Below, one piece after another: positions 8,474-16,391 of a stretch of 64,000 bases of DNA. The DNA is from Streptomyces sp. NK08204 (GTDB lineage: Bacteria > Actinomycetota > Actinomycetes > Streptomycetales > Streptomycetaceae): NCBI RefSeq assembly GCF_020400585.1, contig NZ_JAINVF010000027.1, positions 1 through 64,000 of the forward strand. The letters run 5' to 3'. The notes under the pieces are model-generated. The model had not been told where the DNA came from and made no database searches. It worked only from the letters and a program-made list of their open reading frames with translations. Every line of letters begins with the position of its first letter. The first letter of the stretch is position 1. Position numbers and translations under genes: made by a program.

Positions 8474-8484
8474 AAGGTCCGGAC

Positions 8485-9195
8485 ATGGCCGAGCGTGTGG
8501 TACCCGAAGGCAGGCGGCAGCGCCGCCGCCCCACCAAGCAGGGCGCCGTCCTGTCGGAAGAGCTGATCGTCGAGACCGCGTTGCGCCTGGTCGCGCAGCA
8601 TGGAGCGGAGGCGCTGTCGGTACGGCGGCTGGGCGCCGCACTGGGCGCCGACCCCAGCGCGCTCTACCGCTACTTCCGCAACACCGACGCCCTGCTGCTC
8701 GCCCTCGCGGACGAGCTGATCGGCCGCGCCCAGGACGGCTGGACGAGCACCGGCGACTGGCGCGCCGACCTGCGCGCGATCGGGCTGCGGATCCACGCCT
8801 CGTACCAGTCGAACCCGCAGGCCGCGCTGCTCGCGGCGCATCGCACGACCGGGCGGCCGAACGAGACGCGGACGGTGGAGACGATCCTCGGCATCCTGCG
8901 TTCCGGCGGTTTCCCGGACCGGCTCGCAGTGCGGATCTACCATGCGTTCGTCGACCAGGCGCTCGCCTTCGCCGCTCAGGACGCCGCCGCGCTCGCGCTG
9001 CCGGAGGCGGCGCAGCAGGCGGACGCGGAGGTCTGGCAGGAGGTCTACGGCCGGCTGCCAGCCGACACCCACCCGAACATCGCCGCGACCTTGCCGCTGC
9101 TCGCCGCCGACATGCGCAACAGCGGGTACCCGTACGCCCTGGAGCTGATGCTCGACGCGGTCGCGGCGCTCCGCCCGGCGGAGGACGGCGACTGA
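8485..9195 (+). CDS. TetR-family transcriptional regulator
   Basis: A 236-residue TetR repressor. After a basic leader (EGRRQRRRPTKQG) the N-terminal DNA-binding domain reads ALRLVAQHGAEALSVRRLGA and the recognition helix LGADPSALYRYFRNTDALLL at about residues 52-72. The remaining helical part resembles the TetR_C type with a ligand pocket. ATG 8485 is the first start after the palindrome at 8455-8473. It is divergent from the amidohydrolase and is probably its regulator, induced by the enzyme's substrate or product. The gene downstream is a remnant, so it is monocistronic today. Confidence 0.9.
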   Translation: MAERVVPEGRRQRRRPTKQGAVLSEELIVETALRLVAQHGAEALSVRRLGAALGADPSALYRYFRNTDALLLALADELIGRAQDGWTSTGDWRADLRAIGLRIHASYQSNPQAALLAAHRTTGRPNETRTVETILGILRSGGFPDRLAVRIYHAFVDQALAFAAQDAAALALPEAAQQADAEVWQEVYGRLPADTHPNIAATLPLLAADMRNSGYPYALELMLDAVAALRPAEDGD

Positions 9196-9403
9196 CCGGT
9201 GAGCCGCGGGCGGCCGGCGGACTCAGCCGGTGGCCACGGGCGAGAAGCGGCTCACCGCCGCCACGTCGGCGCCGATCCGTGCGGCCGTCGCCCGCAGGTG
9301 CGGCAGCAGCGCGGCCAGGCTTGTTTCTCGTCCCAGTCGGCGGCGAACAGCGCGCCGGGCGCGCAGCGTTCGGCCGGCAGCAGGTCGCCGACCCGGAAGG
9401 AGC
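9196..9403. other. Decayed sequence, possible minus-strand C-terminal remnant
   Basis: On the minus strand, VGDLLPAERCAPGALFAADWDE (about 9390-9325) in one frame is followed in another by SLAALLPHLRATAARIGADV (about 9315-9255), ending at a stop near 9226. It looks like the frameshifted 3' end of a regulator or enzyme, but I cannot assign a family. Confidence 0.3.
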
Positions 9404-9586
9404 GGCAACCTCGTCTTCAGCCGCGCCGCCGGCAACTTCAACCCGCTCGCCGCGATGGCCGGCCGCATCACGATCGCCGAGGTGGAGGAGTTGGTCGAGC
9501 CCGGCGAGCTGGATCCCGACCAGGTCCATCTGCCGGGCGTGTTCGTCCAGCGCATGCTCGCGCTCACCCCGGAACAGGCCGCCGCC
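9404..9586 (+). pseudogene. 3-oxoacid CoA-transferase subunit A, C-terminal fragment
   Basis: About 60 codons read GNLVFSRAAGNFNPLAAMAG and then ITIAEVEELVEPGELDPDQVHLPGV.VQR. This is the very conserved C-terminal third of succinyl-CoA:3-ketoacid CoA-transferase alpha subunits (ScoA/PcaI). The N-terminal part and the beta subunit are absent. Homology ends at LTPEQAA, where beta-glucosidase sequence starts in another frame. Confidence 0.75.
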
Positions 9587-10139
9587 ATCCCTCGCCGACG
9601 TACTCCTCGGCCGGGAAGAACCGGGCGGCCGCCTGCCCACCACCTGGCCCGACCGCCTCGCGGACGCCCCCGTCACCCGTGTCACCCCCGAGGACGGCGT
9701 CCTCCCCTATGAAGAAGGTCTCTTCATCGGCTACCCGGCCTGGCGGAACCGCACCGTCGCACCCGCGTACCCCTTCGGTCACGGCCTGGGCTACACGACC
9801 TGGGAATACCTGACCCTGGACGCCGGGCCCGACTCGGTACACATCCGCCTTCGCAACTCCGGAACCCGCCCGGGCCGCGAGACCGTCCAGATCTACGCCG
9901 AGCCGCTCGACGCCGCCGACACACGCCCCAGCCGCAGACTCGCCGGGTTCACGACGGTCACCGCCCCTCCTGGCGGCACCGCCGAGGCCGTCATCCCGCT
10001 CTCGGCGCGCACCTTCCAGATCTGGGACGAGGCCCACGGCGCCTGGACCACCGCCCCTGGCCGCTACCGACTGCACGCCTCTCGAAGCAGCATCCACGAG
10101 GACCTGTCCGTGCTGCTCACCGTCCCGGCAGGCCTGTGA
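9587..10139 (+). pseudogene. Glycoside hydrolase family 3 beta-glucosidase, C-terminal fragment
   Basis: The frame begins with LADVLLGREEPGGRLPTTWP, the conserved part of the GH3 C-terminal domain, then YEEGLFIGYPAW and YPFGHGLGYTTWEY, followed by a fibronectin III-like domain (GRETVQIYAEP ... RRLAGF) and a natural stop at 10139. The catalytic (alpha/beta)8 barrel and its Asp nucleophile are missing, leaving about 180 of roughly 750-850 residues. It is welded to the CoA-transferase fragment at about 9586. Not functional as a glycosidase. Confidence 0.85.
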
Positions 10140-10275
10140 CCGGGGAGCGGCAGGCCGGCAGCCCGGGGAGCGCGTCCAGGAGCGGTTCCCCGGCTGCGCC
10201 GCGCAGGTGAAGGGCCCGGCGGGCCGGTCAGGGACGCAGGAAGAAACCCGATGCTTCGCCTCGGCAACTATTTGT

Positions 10276-10305
10276 TTGACTTTCTTAAGTATCTCGGTCT
10301 AGGGT
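10276..10305 (+). promoter_or_regulatory. Probable housekeeping promoter of the MFS gene
   Basis: TTGACT (10276-10281), an 18-base spacer and TAGGGT (10300-10305), in a locally AT-rich stretch containing the palindrome CTTAAG. It lies 64 bases before the preferred ATG at 10369. An imperfect dyad around CTTAAG could be an operator. Confidence 0.55.
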
Positions 10306-10368
10306 CTGCGGGTACTTGATGACATGAAACATCTAAGTTCTGAAGCATTGAGAAGGTTCCTTACCCTG

Positions 10369-11868
10369 ATGAGCCAGGCCACCACTCCGCCCAGCACCGG
10401 CCGCAGACGTGAGACGGTCATCGTCTTCGCGCTGAGCCTCGCCGCGATGGTCGTGTCGATGATGCAGACGCTGCCGGTCCCGATCCTCGGCCTCATCCGC
10501 GCCGACCTCGGCACCTCGACGGCGGGCGTGAGCTGGGTGACCACCGCCACCCTGCTCTCGGCTGCCGTCTTCACCCCGCTGCTCGGCCGTTTCGGCGACC
10601 AGCACGGCAAGAAGCCGACCCTGGTGGGCGTGCTCGTCGTGATGGTCGTCGGCTCGGTCATCGCCGCCCTCGCGACCTCGCTGCCCTTGCTGATCCTGGG
10701 CCGCGTCCTGGAGGGCTCCGCCACGGCGATCTTCCCGCTCGCCCTGTCCGTGCTGCGCGAGGAGGTGCGCCCCGAGAAGCTGCCCGGCGCCATGTCACTG
10801 GTCAGCGGGACCCTCGCCTTCGGCAGCGGCCTCGCGCTCGTCGCCACCGGTCTGCTCACCTCCGGCCCCGACGCCGACTACCGCAGCGCCTTCTGGATGG
10901 CGACCGGTCTGGCCGCACTCGCCCTGCTCGCGGTGGTCCTCCTGGTCCCGGCGACCCGCCACAAGACCGGTGGCCGCACCGACTTCCTCGGCGCGCTGAC
11001 CCTCGGCGTCACCCTCCTGCTGCTCCTGCTGCCCATCTCCCAGGGCCACGAGTGGGGCTGGACCTCCGCCCGCACGCTGGGCTGCTTCGCGGGCGCGGCC
11101 GTCATGACGGCCGTCTGGGTCCTCACCGAACTCAAGGTCAGCGAACCCCTCGTCGACATGCGGATGTTCGTCCACCGGCCGGTGCTCATGGCCAACCTGG
11201 CCGGCATCCTCGTCGGCTTCGGCATGTTCGCGAACTTCCTCGGCATCTCCTACCTCGTCCAGATGCCCAAGGCCCTCACCGGCTACGGCTTCGACGCGTC
11301 CATCCTGCGCGCCTCCGTGCAGTACCTGCTGCCCGGCGCGATCGTCTCGCTGCTCGCCTCGCCCATCGGCGGCCAGCTGGTCCGCCACCGCGGTCCGCGC
11401 ACGGCACTGACCCTGGCCGCCGCGCTCGGCGCCCTGGGCTTCGGCTGGCTCGCCCTCGGCCATGGCCACACCGCCTCGGTGATCGGGGCCGGCATCGTCA
11501 TCGGCGCGGCCGTCAGCTTCGGCTACGCCGCCATGCCCGCCGTCATCATGGCGAGCGTCCCGCACCACCAGAGCGGCATCGCCAACGGCATCAACTCCAT
11601 CTCCCGCTCCACCGGCAGCGCCATCGGCAGCGCCGTCGTCACCACGATCCTGGCCTCGAAGACCATCGAGCACCTCCCCGTCGGCGTCCCGGCGCTGCCC
11701 GCGGAGTCCGGCTTCACCCTCACCTTCTGGATCGGCGCCACCGCCTTCGCCCTCGTGGCGGTCATCAGCGGGTACGGCCTGCGCGGCGGGCACGGTCCGC
11801 TTACCGCGCCGGTGACCGCCTCGGCCACCACCCCTGCCACCGAGAAGGCCACCGAACCCGCAGCCTGA
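10369..11868 (+). CDS. MFS drug exporter, DHA2 (14-helix) type
   Basis: A 499-residue drug:proton antiporter of the QacA/SmvA kind, in the cytoplasmic membrane. The first helix contains MQTLPVPILGLIRADL, followed by WVTTATLLSAAVFTPLLGRFGDQHGKKP (motif A), and RVLEGSATAIFPLALSVLREE (motif C region). There are long hydrophobic runs to the end and a Thr/Ala-rich tail. The ATG at 10369 is preferred because GAGAAGG lies 12 bases upstream; an in-frame ATG at 10324 would add 15 residues but has no ribosome site. The gene stands alone, with its own promoter and a terminator-like region downstream. Drug specificity cannot be read from sequence. Confidence 0.9.
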   Translation: MSQATTPPSTGRRRETVIVFALSLAAMVVSMMQTLPVPILGLIRADLGTSTAGVSWVTTATLLSAAVFTPLLGRFGDQHGKKPTLVGVLVVMVVGSVIAALATSLPLLILGRVLEGSATAIFPLALSVLREEVRPEKLPGAMSLVSGTLAFGSGLALVATGLLTSGPDADYRSAFWMATGLAALALLAVVLLVPATRHKTGGRTDFLGALTLGVTLLLLLLPISQGHEWGWTSARTLGCFAGAAVMTAVWVLTELKVSEPLVDMRMFVHRPVLMANLAGILVGFGMFANFLGISYLVQMPKALTGYGFDASILRASVQYLLPGAIVSLLASPIGGQLVRHRGPRTALTLAAALGALGFGWLALGHGHTASVIGAGIVIGAAVSFGYAAMPAVIMASVPHHQSGIANGINSISRSTGSAIGSAVVTTILASKTIEHLPVGVPALPAESGFTLTFWIGATAFALVAVISGYGLRGGHGPLTAPVTASATTPATEKATEPAA

Positions 11869-11878
11869 CGCGAACGGG

Positions 11879-11935
11879 GCGCCCCCTGCACCCGCGAGGG
11901 GCGCGCCTCCTGGACCGGGGGTCCTCCTCGGTCCA
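11879..11935 (+). terminator. Two tandem hairpins after the MFS gene
   Basis: First stem: GCGCCCC..CT paired with AGGGGCGC (about 11879-11904, one bulged C). Second: TGGACCG (11911-11917), 11-base loop, CGGTCCA (11929-11935), perfect. They start 11 bases after the stop codon, as expected for a GC-rich actinobacterial terminator. Confidence 0.6.
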
Positions 11936-12081
11936 GCACGGTCACCGTGCCCGACGAGACGGCCACCGAGCCGGACGAATCGGTCGCGGTGACCGGCGTT
12001 TGGGCAGCCCGGGCCGAGCGAGGGGACGGGACTTTCTGCCGCGACCGTCACGGGGAGGCGATCCCCGCTGGCGGGCCGCGG

Positions 12082-12561
12082 TCAGGCCGTCGCGCCCAGG
12101 CGGTCCAGTTCTTCCCCGATCGCAACCCGCAGCTCGTCGTGGCTCGGGCCGAGCCTGAAGGTCTCGTCGTTCCACCGGTCGTGCGGGTAGAGCCACACCG
12201 GCAGGCCCACCAGTTCCGCCGGCTCCCACTCGTAGCGCGGCCAGACATGCGCGTGCAGAACCGGGTAGGTGTTCCCCAGGATCTCCAGATTGACCCGCCG
12301 GAACCTCGGGTCCAGCCGCCCGCAGGCCCGCTCGACCGCTTCACCGAGCCGGTCCATGTCGGCGAGGAACGCCGCCCGCTTGGCCCGCGGCAGATCAGAC
12401 AGCCGTTCGACGCCGGGTTCGTCCACGAGGAGAACCGAGTAGCCCGGCAGGAACTGGACGTCCCCGATCGCCGCGAACCCCGCGTCCAGGCGTCGCAGCA
12501 CGGTCGGGTTCTCACCACGGAGCGCTGCTCCGATCCGGTCCTTCCGCCAGTCGTTTGTCAT
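12082..12561 (-). CDS. HIT-family nucleotide hydrolase
   Basis: A 159-residue histidine-triad protein, probably a diadenosine polyphosphate or nucleoside phosphoramidate hydrolase. The nucleotide-binding core reads GFAAIGDVQFLPGYSVLLVDEP. The triad is represented by LHAHVWPRY at about residues 101-109, giving His-x-His followed by Trp-Pro-Arg-Tyr instead of the classical HVHVHV. The spacing after the second His is altered, as in Streptomyces homologues annotated as diadenosine tetraphosphate hydrolase-like. ATG at 12561 follows the only upstream open sequence. The stop faces the MFS terminator region, and the DedA gene lies upstream on the same strand with only 23 bases between, so the two may be cotranscribed. 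Confidence 0.85.
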   Translation of the reverse strand: MTNDWRKDRIGAALRGENPTVLRRLDAGFAAIGDVQFLPGYSVLLVDEPGVERLSDLPRAKRAAFLADMDRLGEAVERACGRLDPRFRRVNLEILGNTYPVLHAHVWPRYEWEPAELVGLPVWLYPHDRWNDETFRLGPSHDELRVAIGEELDRLGATA

Positions 12562-12584
12562 GACCCGACCCTATCCGTAAGCGA

Positions 12585-13214
12585 TCAAGGCCGGCGTTCG
12601 TGGCGCGTACGGCGGGCCTCGATCAGCAGGGGCAGGAACGAGAGGGCCAGGACCACCGCGACCAACGGCAGCAGATAGTCGTCGATGTTCGGCACGGACG
12701 CACCGAGCGTGTAACCGGCCAGGACGAGGGACTGCGACCAGAGGACGCCGCCCACGGTCTGCCAGACGGTGAAGGTGCGGGTGGGAACTCCGAGCACTCC
12801 GGCCACCGGGTGCAGGACGGTGCGCAGCAGAGGCACGAAGCGTCCGATCACCAGGGCCTTGCCGTAGCCGTAGCGGGCGAGCAGTTCCTCCGCCCGTGCC
12901 GCCGCCGTCTTCACGCGCCGGCTGGAGGTGCGCGACAGCAGGGGCCGCCCGCCGTGCCGGCCGAGCAGGAACCCCACCTGTCCGCCGGCCACCGCGCCGA
13001 CGGCCGCGCACAGCAGCACCTGCCACAACTCCAGTCGCGGCGGCCGGTCCGCGCTGCCCGCACACAGCACACCGGCCGGGAACAGCAGCGTGTCACCGGG
13101 CAGGAAGAAACCGACGACCAGGAGTCCTGACTCGGCAAAGATCACGACCAGGACCCCCAGGGCGCCGAAGGCGGCCAGGACCGAGGCGCTGTTCAGCGGG
13201 TTGACGCTGATCAC
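12585..13214 (-). CDS. DedA/SNARE-associated family membrane protein
   Basis: A 209-residue integral membrane protein of the DedA family, thought to act as undecaprenyl-phosphate or other lipid flippases dependent on proton motive force. Family motifs: FAESGLLVVGFFLPGDTLLFPAG near the N-terminus, GAVAGGQVGFLLGRHGGRP, and the FIGRFxPxxRT-like stretch GRFVPLLRTVLHPVAGVLG at about residues 120-138. Four to five hydrophobic segments follow the DedA pattern. The GTG start at 13214 is preferred because GGAGG sits 8 bases upstream and gives normal family length; an in-frame start at 13316 would add a non-conserved arginine-rich stretch. Its 3' end is 23 bases from the HIT gene start. Confidence 0.88.
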   Translation of the reverse strand: MISVNPLNSASVLAAFGALGVLVVIFAESGLLVVGFFLPGDTLLFPAGVLCAGSADRPPRLELWQVLLCAAVGAVAGGQVGFLLGRHGGRPLLSRTSSRRVKTAAARAEELLARYGYGKALVIGRFVPLLRTVLHPVAGVLGVPTRTFTVWQTVGGVLWSQSLVLAGYTLGASVPNIDDYLLPLVAVVLALSFLPLLIEARRTRHERRP

Positions 13215-13409
13215 CGGCCGTGCCTCCTGGCCTCTTCGAAGGGCTGCTCGCTCCCCCAGCATCGCCCTCCGGCCGTGAAACCGCCCGCTCGGAACGGACC
13301 CGCTCCACCCGGCCACCAGGGCGCCGGGACCCTGGCGCTACCCTGAGCACGACCTGGCCCCCGGACGGGCCGGGCCGACGAACCGGCCCCCTGCCGATCG
13401 GACTGTTTC

Positions 13410-13697
13410 ATGGACCTCGTCTTCACCGGCCGCGTGATCGAATGGCGGGGTCCGTCGCCGTACTACTTCGTCCCCGTGCCGGACGCGGAGTGCGACGACA
13501 TCCGCCAGGTCGCCGCGCTGGCCACCTACGGCTGGGGCGTCATCCCCGTCGAGGCCCGGATCGGCGGTACCGCCTTCACCACCTCCCTGTTCCCCAGGGA
13601 CGGCGGCTACCTGCTGCCTCTCAAGAGCGCCGTGCGCACCCCGCACGGCCTCTCTGCGGGCGACGACGTCACCGTCGACATGTCCATTCGGCTCTAG
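13410..13697 (+). CDS. DUF1905 domain protein
   Basis: A 95-residue protein consisting of a single DUF1905 beta-barrel domain. It reads FTGRVIEWRGPSPYYFVPVP, then GWGVIPVEARIGGTAFTTSLFP and GGYLLPLKSAVR, ending VTVDMSI, all typical of the family. The biochemical role is unknown; related domains occur fused to YdeI/OmpD-type domains. ATG 13410 is the only start that gives the complete domain. It is divergent from DedA across about 200 bases. It looks intact although the downstream 700 bases are decayed. Confidence 0.85.
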   Translation: MDLVFTGRVIEWRGPSPYYFVPVPDAECDDIRQVAALATYGWGVIPVEARIGGTAFTTSLFPRDGGYLLPLKSAVRTPHGLSAGDDVTVDMSIRL

Positions 13698-13794
13698 CCA
13701 CGCGATCTTCACGAGTCACCTCCCTACGTCTCGTCCGCCGGGCCCTTCTCGCACGTAGCCGGATGGGCCGGACGGGCGGGGCGGGGCCACGCGC

Positions 13795-14005
13795 GGGGGC
13801 CGTGGCCCGCCCGGTCACCGCCGTGAGAAGGAGAGGCCGTGCGGCCAAGGCGGTGTCGGGCGCCCGCAACGGGTGGTCGGCCAGGGCGGTGAGGTCGGCG
13901 CGCCGGCCGACGGCGCTCCGGCCGGCCGAGTTCTCCTCCCCGGCGGCCCAGGCGGTGTCGACGGTCACGCCCTGCAGCGACTGCAGAGCGGTGAGGCCCT
14001 GCTCC
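13795..14005 (-). pseudogene. Amidohydrolase (YtcJ-type) C-terminal fragment
   Basis: About 70 codons on the minus strand read LTALQSLQGVTVDTAWAAG, then SAVGRRADLTALADHPL and PLLLTAVTGR. This is the conserved end of YtcJ-like amidohydrolases, where the last barrel helix (..VTxDAAW..) is followed by the returning beta domain (GRxADLTVLxxDPL) and (VxxTxVxGR). No stop follows at the expected place and the catalytic barrel upstream is absent; instead there is repetitive sequence. Confidence 0.6.
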
Positions 14006-14390
14006 GGGCCGTGCGGGGCCGGGGCAGATGGGCGGTGCCGGGCCGGGGCAGATGGGCGGTGCCGGGCCGGGGCAGATGGGCGGTGCGGCGGGGCCCGGCA
14101 CCCGCCGTTCCGGTGCGGGCGCGGGGCCACCCTGTCCGCGCGCCGGCGCTCGGGGCGGGCGTCGCCGCCTCCGCCCTGTGCGCCGACACCGTCCGCATCG
14201 GTCCCGTCGCCGCCCCGGGCGGGATCGGCCTCGCCCTCCCGGTGGGCCCGTGCCGGCGGACGCGTACGCGCTCCTGATGCGGCGGCAGCGCCGGTGCGCA
14301 CCGCGTGAGCTGACGCCGCCTCCTGGACGCCCCGCTGACAACCCGTGAGACTGGCGCGCGTCCGACGCCCCGCTCTCCAGGACGGTGACC
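14006..14390. other. Non-coding remainder with tandem repeats
   Basis: Between the amidohydrolase fragment and the DUF779 gene. It contains the 24-bp tandem repeats described separately and GC-rich sequence with no family match on either strand. Confidence 0.4.
14017..14088. repeat. Three tandem 24-bp repeats
   Basis: Units at 14017-14040, 14041-14064 and 14065-14088. The first two are identical; the third differs by one base near its end (GCCG to GCGG). Each contains GGGGCAGATGGGCGGTG. Because 24 is a multiple of three the array does not change frame, but no real gene covers it. Confidence 0.85.
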
Positions 14391-14750
14391 ATGGAAGAGG
14401 AAGTCCCCCGCGTCGAACTGACCCCACGAGCCGCGGAGCTGGTGCGCCGGTTGCGTGCCGAACACGGTCCGCTGATGTTCCACCAGTCCGGCGGCTGCTG
14501 CGACGGCAGCGCACCCATGTGCTACCCGGACGGCGAGTTCCGCACCGGCGGCTCGGACGTGCTGCTGGCCGAGCTGTCGGTGGACGGCGTGGAGGAGCCG
14601 GTGACCTTCTGGATGTCGCGCAGCCAGTATGCGGCGTGGAGCCACACCCGGCTGATCGTGGACGTGGTACCCGGACGGGGCAGCGGGTTCTCGCTTGAGG
14701 CACCCGAGGGGGTGCGTTTTCTCACCCGTTCTCGCGTAGTCGACGCCTAG
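14391..14750 (+). CDS. DUF779 family protein
   Basis: A 119-residue DUF779 protein. The conserved core is LMFHQSGGCCDGSAPMCYPDGEF at about residues 28-50, with a Cys-Cys pair and a third Cys, followed by FWMSRSQYAAWSHTRLIVDVVPG and FSLEAPEGVRFLTRSR. Members are often encoded beside NAD-dependent acetaldehyde dehydrogenases, but no such gene is adjacent here. The cysteines suggest metal or redox chemistry; the function is not established. ATG 14391 is preferred to GTG 14385 because AGGA is 8 bases upstream of it. Confidence 0.88.
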   Translation: MEEEVPRVELTPRAAELVRRLRAEHGPLMFHQSGGCCDGSAPMCYPDGEFRTGGSDVLLAELSVDGVEEPVTFWMSRSQYAAWSHTRLIVDVVPGRGSGFSLEAPEGVRFLTRSRVVDA

Positions 14751-14824
14751 CCGCCCCGGCGGTCCCCCGCGTCTGGTGCACTGACCCTGACTTCCGGGAC
14801 GGTGACGAGACATCAGGGGGTACG

Positions 14825-16063
14825 GTGACGCGACGTCAGCGGCGCTCAGCAGCGGGCAGAACGGTCATCACGGCTCTCACGGCGTTCGGTGTGCTGGCCG
14901 GCGCGGCCCTGACCGGGGCGGCGCCGGCCGGTGCCGTGCCGGAGGGCAGGCTGATCGCGCCGGGTGTCACCTACCGGCAGTTCGACCTGTCGGCGGCCAA
15001 GGGGACGACGCGCGCCCATGTGCTCAGCGTCGACCTGACCGACCGGCATGTGCGCCTGGACCTGCTGTACCCGGGCGCGGTGGCGGCCCGCGCCACGGTC
15101 TCCGGGATGGCCGACGCGGCGGGCGCCGTCGCGGGCGTCAACGGGGACTTCTTCGACATCAGCGAGACCCGGCGCCCCGGCGTGGCGGCCACCGGCGCCG
15201 CCGACGGGCCGGCCGTCGCGCACGGCCGGATGCTGAAGGCCGCGGTGCCCGGCGGCCAGCGGTTCGGCCCCGTGCTGCCGCCCGGCACCACCACCGAGGA
15301 GGTGTTCGGGGTGGGCGAGGACAGGCGGGCCCGGCTGGACCGGCTCTCCCTCACCGGCTCGGTCCGCACCCCGGAGGGGACGCTGCCGCTGCGGGGGCTC
15401 AATCAGTACGCGCTGCCGGAGAACTCCGTCGGCGCCTTCACCCGGGCCTGGGGCAGCGTCTCGCGGGCACGCGCGGTCTGCGGCTCCGACACCGACCGCG
15501 CGGCGAAATGCGACAGCACCGCCTACGAGGTGACGGTCCGCGCCGGCCGGGTCGTGTCCGTCTCCGACCGGCCGGGCAGCGGCCCGATCGCCGCGGGCAC
15601 CACAGTGCTGCTCGGCCGCGGCACGGGCGCCCGGCAGCTGCGCAAGCTGGCCCCGGGGAACCCGGTGACGGTGTGGCACCGCCTGCTGGCATCGGCGTCG
15701 AAGGTGCCGTACCGGTTCGCGCTCGGCGGGTACCCGGTGCTGCGTGACGGGGAGCCGCTCGCCGGGCTCGACGACAGGGTCTCGGCGGTACGGACCGCCG
15801 TCGGCCTCAGCAACGACGGGCGCAGGCTGCTGCTGCTCGCCACGGACGGCGCCCCCGCCTACCGCAGCGGCCTGACGATCGCCGAAGTATCCTGGGTCAT
15901 GCGGAAGTTGGGATCGTACGACGCGTTCAGCCTGGACGGCGGCGGCTCCACGGAGATGGTCGTCCGGAAGCCGGGCGCGCGCACGGTGTCGGTCCGCAAC
16001 CACCCGAGCACCGGCGCCGAGCGACCGGTACCGAACGGCATCGGGGTGTTCACGACGGGGTGA
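14825..16063 (+). CDS. Secreted phosphodiester glycosidase (NAGPA domain)
   Basis: A 412-residue exported protein. It has a basic N-terminus (TRRQRRSAAGR), a hydrophobic core and an AxA-type signal peptidase site near residue 37 (APAGAVPEG). The C-terminal part is the phosphodiester glycosidase (DUF2233/NAGPA) domain, related to the enzyme that uncovers mannose 6-phosphate by removing GlcNAc. Conserved features are GVNGDFFDI, PYRFALGGYPVL, LLLATDGAPAYRSGLTIAE and SLDGGGSTEMVVR near the C-terminus. GTG at 14825 has GGGGG about 5 bases upstream. It may trim phosphodiester-linked sugars from cell-wall glycopolymers. It stands alone. Confidence 0.88.
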   Translation: MTRRQRRSAAGRTVITALTAFGVLAGAALTGAAPAGAVPEGRLIAPGVTYRQFDLSAAKGTTRAHVLSVDLTDRHVRLDLLYPGAVAARATVSGMADAAGAVAGVNGDFFDISETRRPGVAATGAADGPAVAHGRMLKAAVPGGQRFGPVLPPGTTTEEVFGVGEDRRARLDRLSLTGSVRTPEGTLPLRGLNQYALPENSVGAFTRAWGSVSRARAVCGSDTDRAAKCDSTAYEVTVRAGRVVSVSDRPGSGPIAAGTTVLLGRGTGARQLRKLAPGNPVTVWHRLLASASKVPYRFALGGYPVLRDGEPLAGLDDRVSAVRTAVGLSNDGRRLLLLATDGAPAYRSGLTIAEVSWVMRKLGSYDAFSLDGGGSTEMVVRKPGARTVSVRNHPSTGAERPVPNGIGVFTTG

Positions 16064-16075
16064 CACCCCGGCGGC

Positions 16076-16270
16076 TCAGGGCTGCAGGCCGCTCACCAGG
16101 CTGGCGGTCGCCGTGAGTCCGCTGTTGATGGTGGGCGCCACGCTCGAGCTGGCCATGCAGAAGCCGAGCAGCATGCAGACCAAGGCGTGCGAGACCTTCA
16201 GCGCGCCGTTGCGCATGAAGATCACGGTGATGCTCAGGAGCAGCAGCACCGCAGAGATGGAAACGGCCAT
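16076..16270 (-). CDS. Small hydrophobic membrane protein, unknown function
   Basis: A 64-residue protein with two hydrophobic stretches: VSISAVLLLLSITVIFM and VCMLLGFCMASSSVAP, separated by a short basic KVSH loop. ATG 16270 has an excellent GGAGGAGG site 6 bases upstream, which together with the hydrophobic pattern supports a real gene. Similar small proteins are common in Streptomyces, some beside integrative elements; I recall no function. It converges on the phosphodiester glycosidase with only 12 bases between stops. Confidence 0.7.
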   Translation of the reverse strand: MAVSISAVLLLLSITVIFMRNGALKVSHALVCMLLGFCMASSSVAPTINSGLTATASLVSGLQP

Positions 16271-16391
16271 CGGGAACCTCCTCCGCCACGCCCCATGAGC
16301 GGCGTTCGGCCGCAAGTGTGGCGCAGCGGAGGGTCCGTCCGGGCACCTGACGTGTCCTCCGATCGTGTGGTGTCACGCGGAGGTCCCGCCG

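Noticed and set aside
6108..10139. A 1343-codon open frame on the plus strand
   Set aside because: Most of it is the antisense shadow of the amidohydrolase and runs through the TetR gene in the wrong frame. Only its last 180 codons (GH3 tail) resemble a protein family.
14017..14088. Tandem repeats as a CRISPR array
   Set aside because: The units are directly adjacent with no spacers and there are no cas genes.
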